Assembly: GCA_900549665.1 (NCBI GenBank)
Contig: URPH01000042.1
Span: 1-6,815 of the forward strand
Direction of reading: 5' to 3'
Source: an uncultured Lachnospiraceae bacterium
GTDB lineage: Bacteria; Bacillota; Clostridia; Lachnospirales; Lachnospiraceae
DNA length: 6,815 bases
The stretch's first letter is position 1. Every line of letters begins with the position of its first letter. The translations under genes were made by a program, and so were the position numbers. Shown here in pieces: positions 6,766 to 6,815 of the stretch. Under the pieces are notes generated by a model, which had not been told where the DNA came from, did no database searches, and worked only from the letters and a program-made list of their open reading frames with translations.

Positions 6766-6815
6766 TGTACCCCTTGTCAAGGACATTTTAAAAAGAAGGG
6801 ATTCCTAGATGTCAT
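6766..6815 (+). mobile_element. possible end of an insertion sequence (IS3-like), continuing past the window
   Basis: At the point where the gene remnant stops making sense, the plus strand reads TGTACCCCTTGTCAAGGACA. It starts with TG, as IS3-family ends do, and contains the near-palindrome CCTTG-T-CAAGG. It is followed by an A-rich leader, AGAAGGG (6794-6800), and ATG at 6809 eight bases later, which would suit the start of a first transposase frame reading off the right edge. Only about 50 bases are visible and the other end is not in the window. The family assignment rests on the TG start and general layout only. Confidence 0.35.

Overview
The window reads as a chromosomal segment of a low-to-moderate GC Firmicute, most likely a gut Clostridia/Lachnospiraceae-type bacterium. 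The grounds are strong AAGGAGG-type ribosome sites, sigma-A-like promoters with near-consensus hexamers, a DUF815-type ATPase, and a heterodimeric ABC exporter pair of a kind common in that group. The taxonomic call is inference; there is no marker gene here beyond a partial tRNA. Every gene I can support lies on the minus strand, so the biological order runs from the right end of the window to the left.

Right end (about 6490-6815): no intact gene. At the extreme right is what looks like the first ~50 bp of an insertion sequence. It abuts the last ~29 codons of an unidentified protein whose upstream part is missing. Those codons are followed by a very strong intrinsic terminator (16 paired positions plus eight T). 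Then comes about 130 bp of unassigned AT-rich DNA.

Middle right (5673-6489): a histidine-phosphatase (phosphoglycerate-mutase-like) gene of 243 codons with its own promoter (TTGTAA-18-TATAAT) and a clear ribosome site. These fix the start at 6404 rather than at the longer frame start 6461.

Centre (1524-5672): a two-gene operon for a heterodimeric ABC exporter, driven by an excellent promoter (TTGACA-17-TATATA). A perfect 6-3-6 dyad (GTGACA-GGG-TGTCAC on the plus strand) sits at the start of the transcript and is a candidate operator. The first gene (717 aa) carries a degenerate ATPase site (Asp for the catalytic Glu, Gln for the switch His) and a large Met-rich insert between its first two membrane helices. 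The second gene (615 aa) overlaps the first by four bases (ATGA). It carries the intact catalytic residues but a degenerate signature motif (VSQGQ). The two degenerate halves are expected to meet in one composite site, leaving one active site per heterodimer.

Left (54-1435): a DUF815-family AAA+ ATPase of unknown cellular role. It is followed by a tRNA-Phe (GAA) gene cut by the window edge, with its own consensus promoter (TTGACA-17-TAAAAT) embedded in a long imperfect dyad.

I see no CRISPR array, riboswitch or defence system. This is largely an ordinary housekeeping/exporter region. The points worth a second look are the exporter's leader/operator, its Met-rich insert, the dyad around the tRNA promoter, and the truncated gene with an IS-like end at the right edge.
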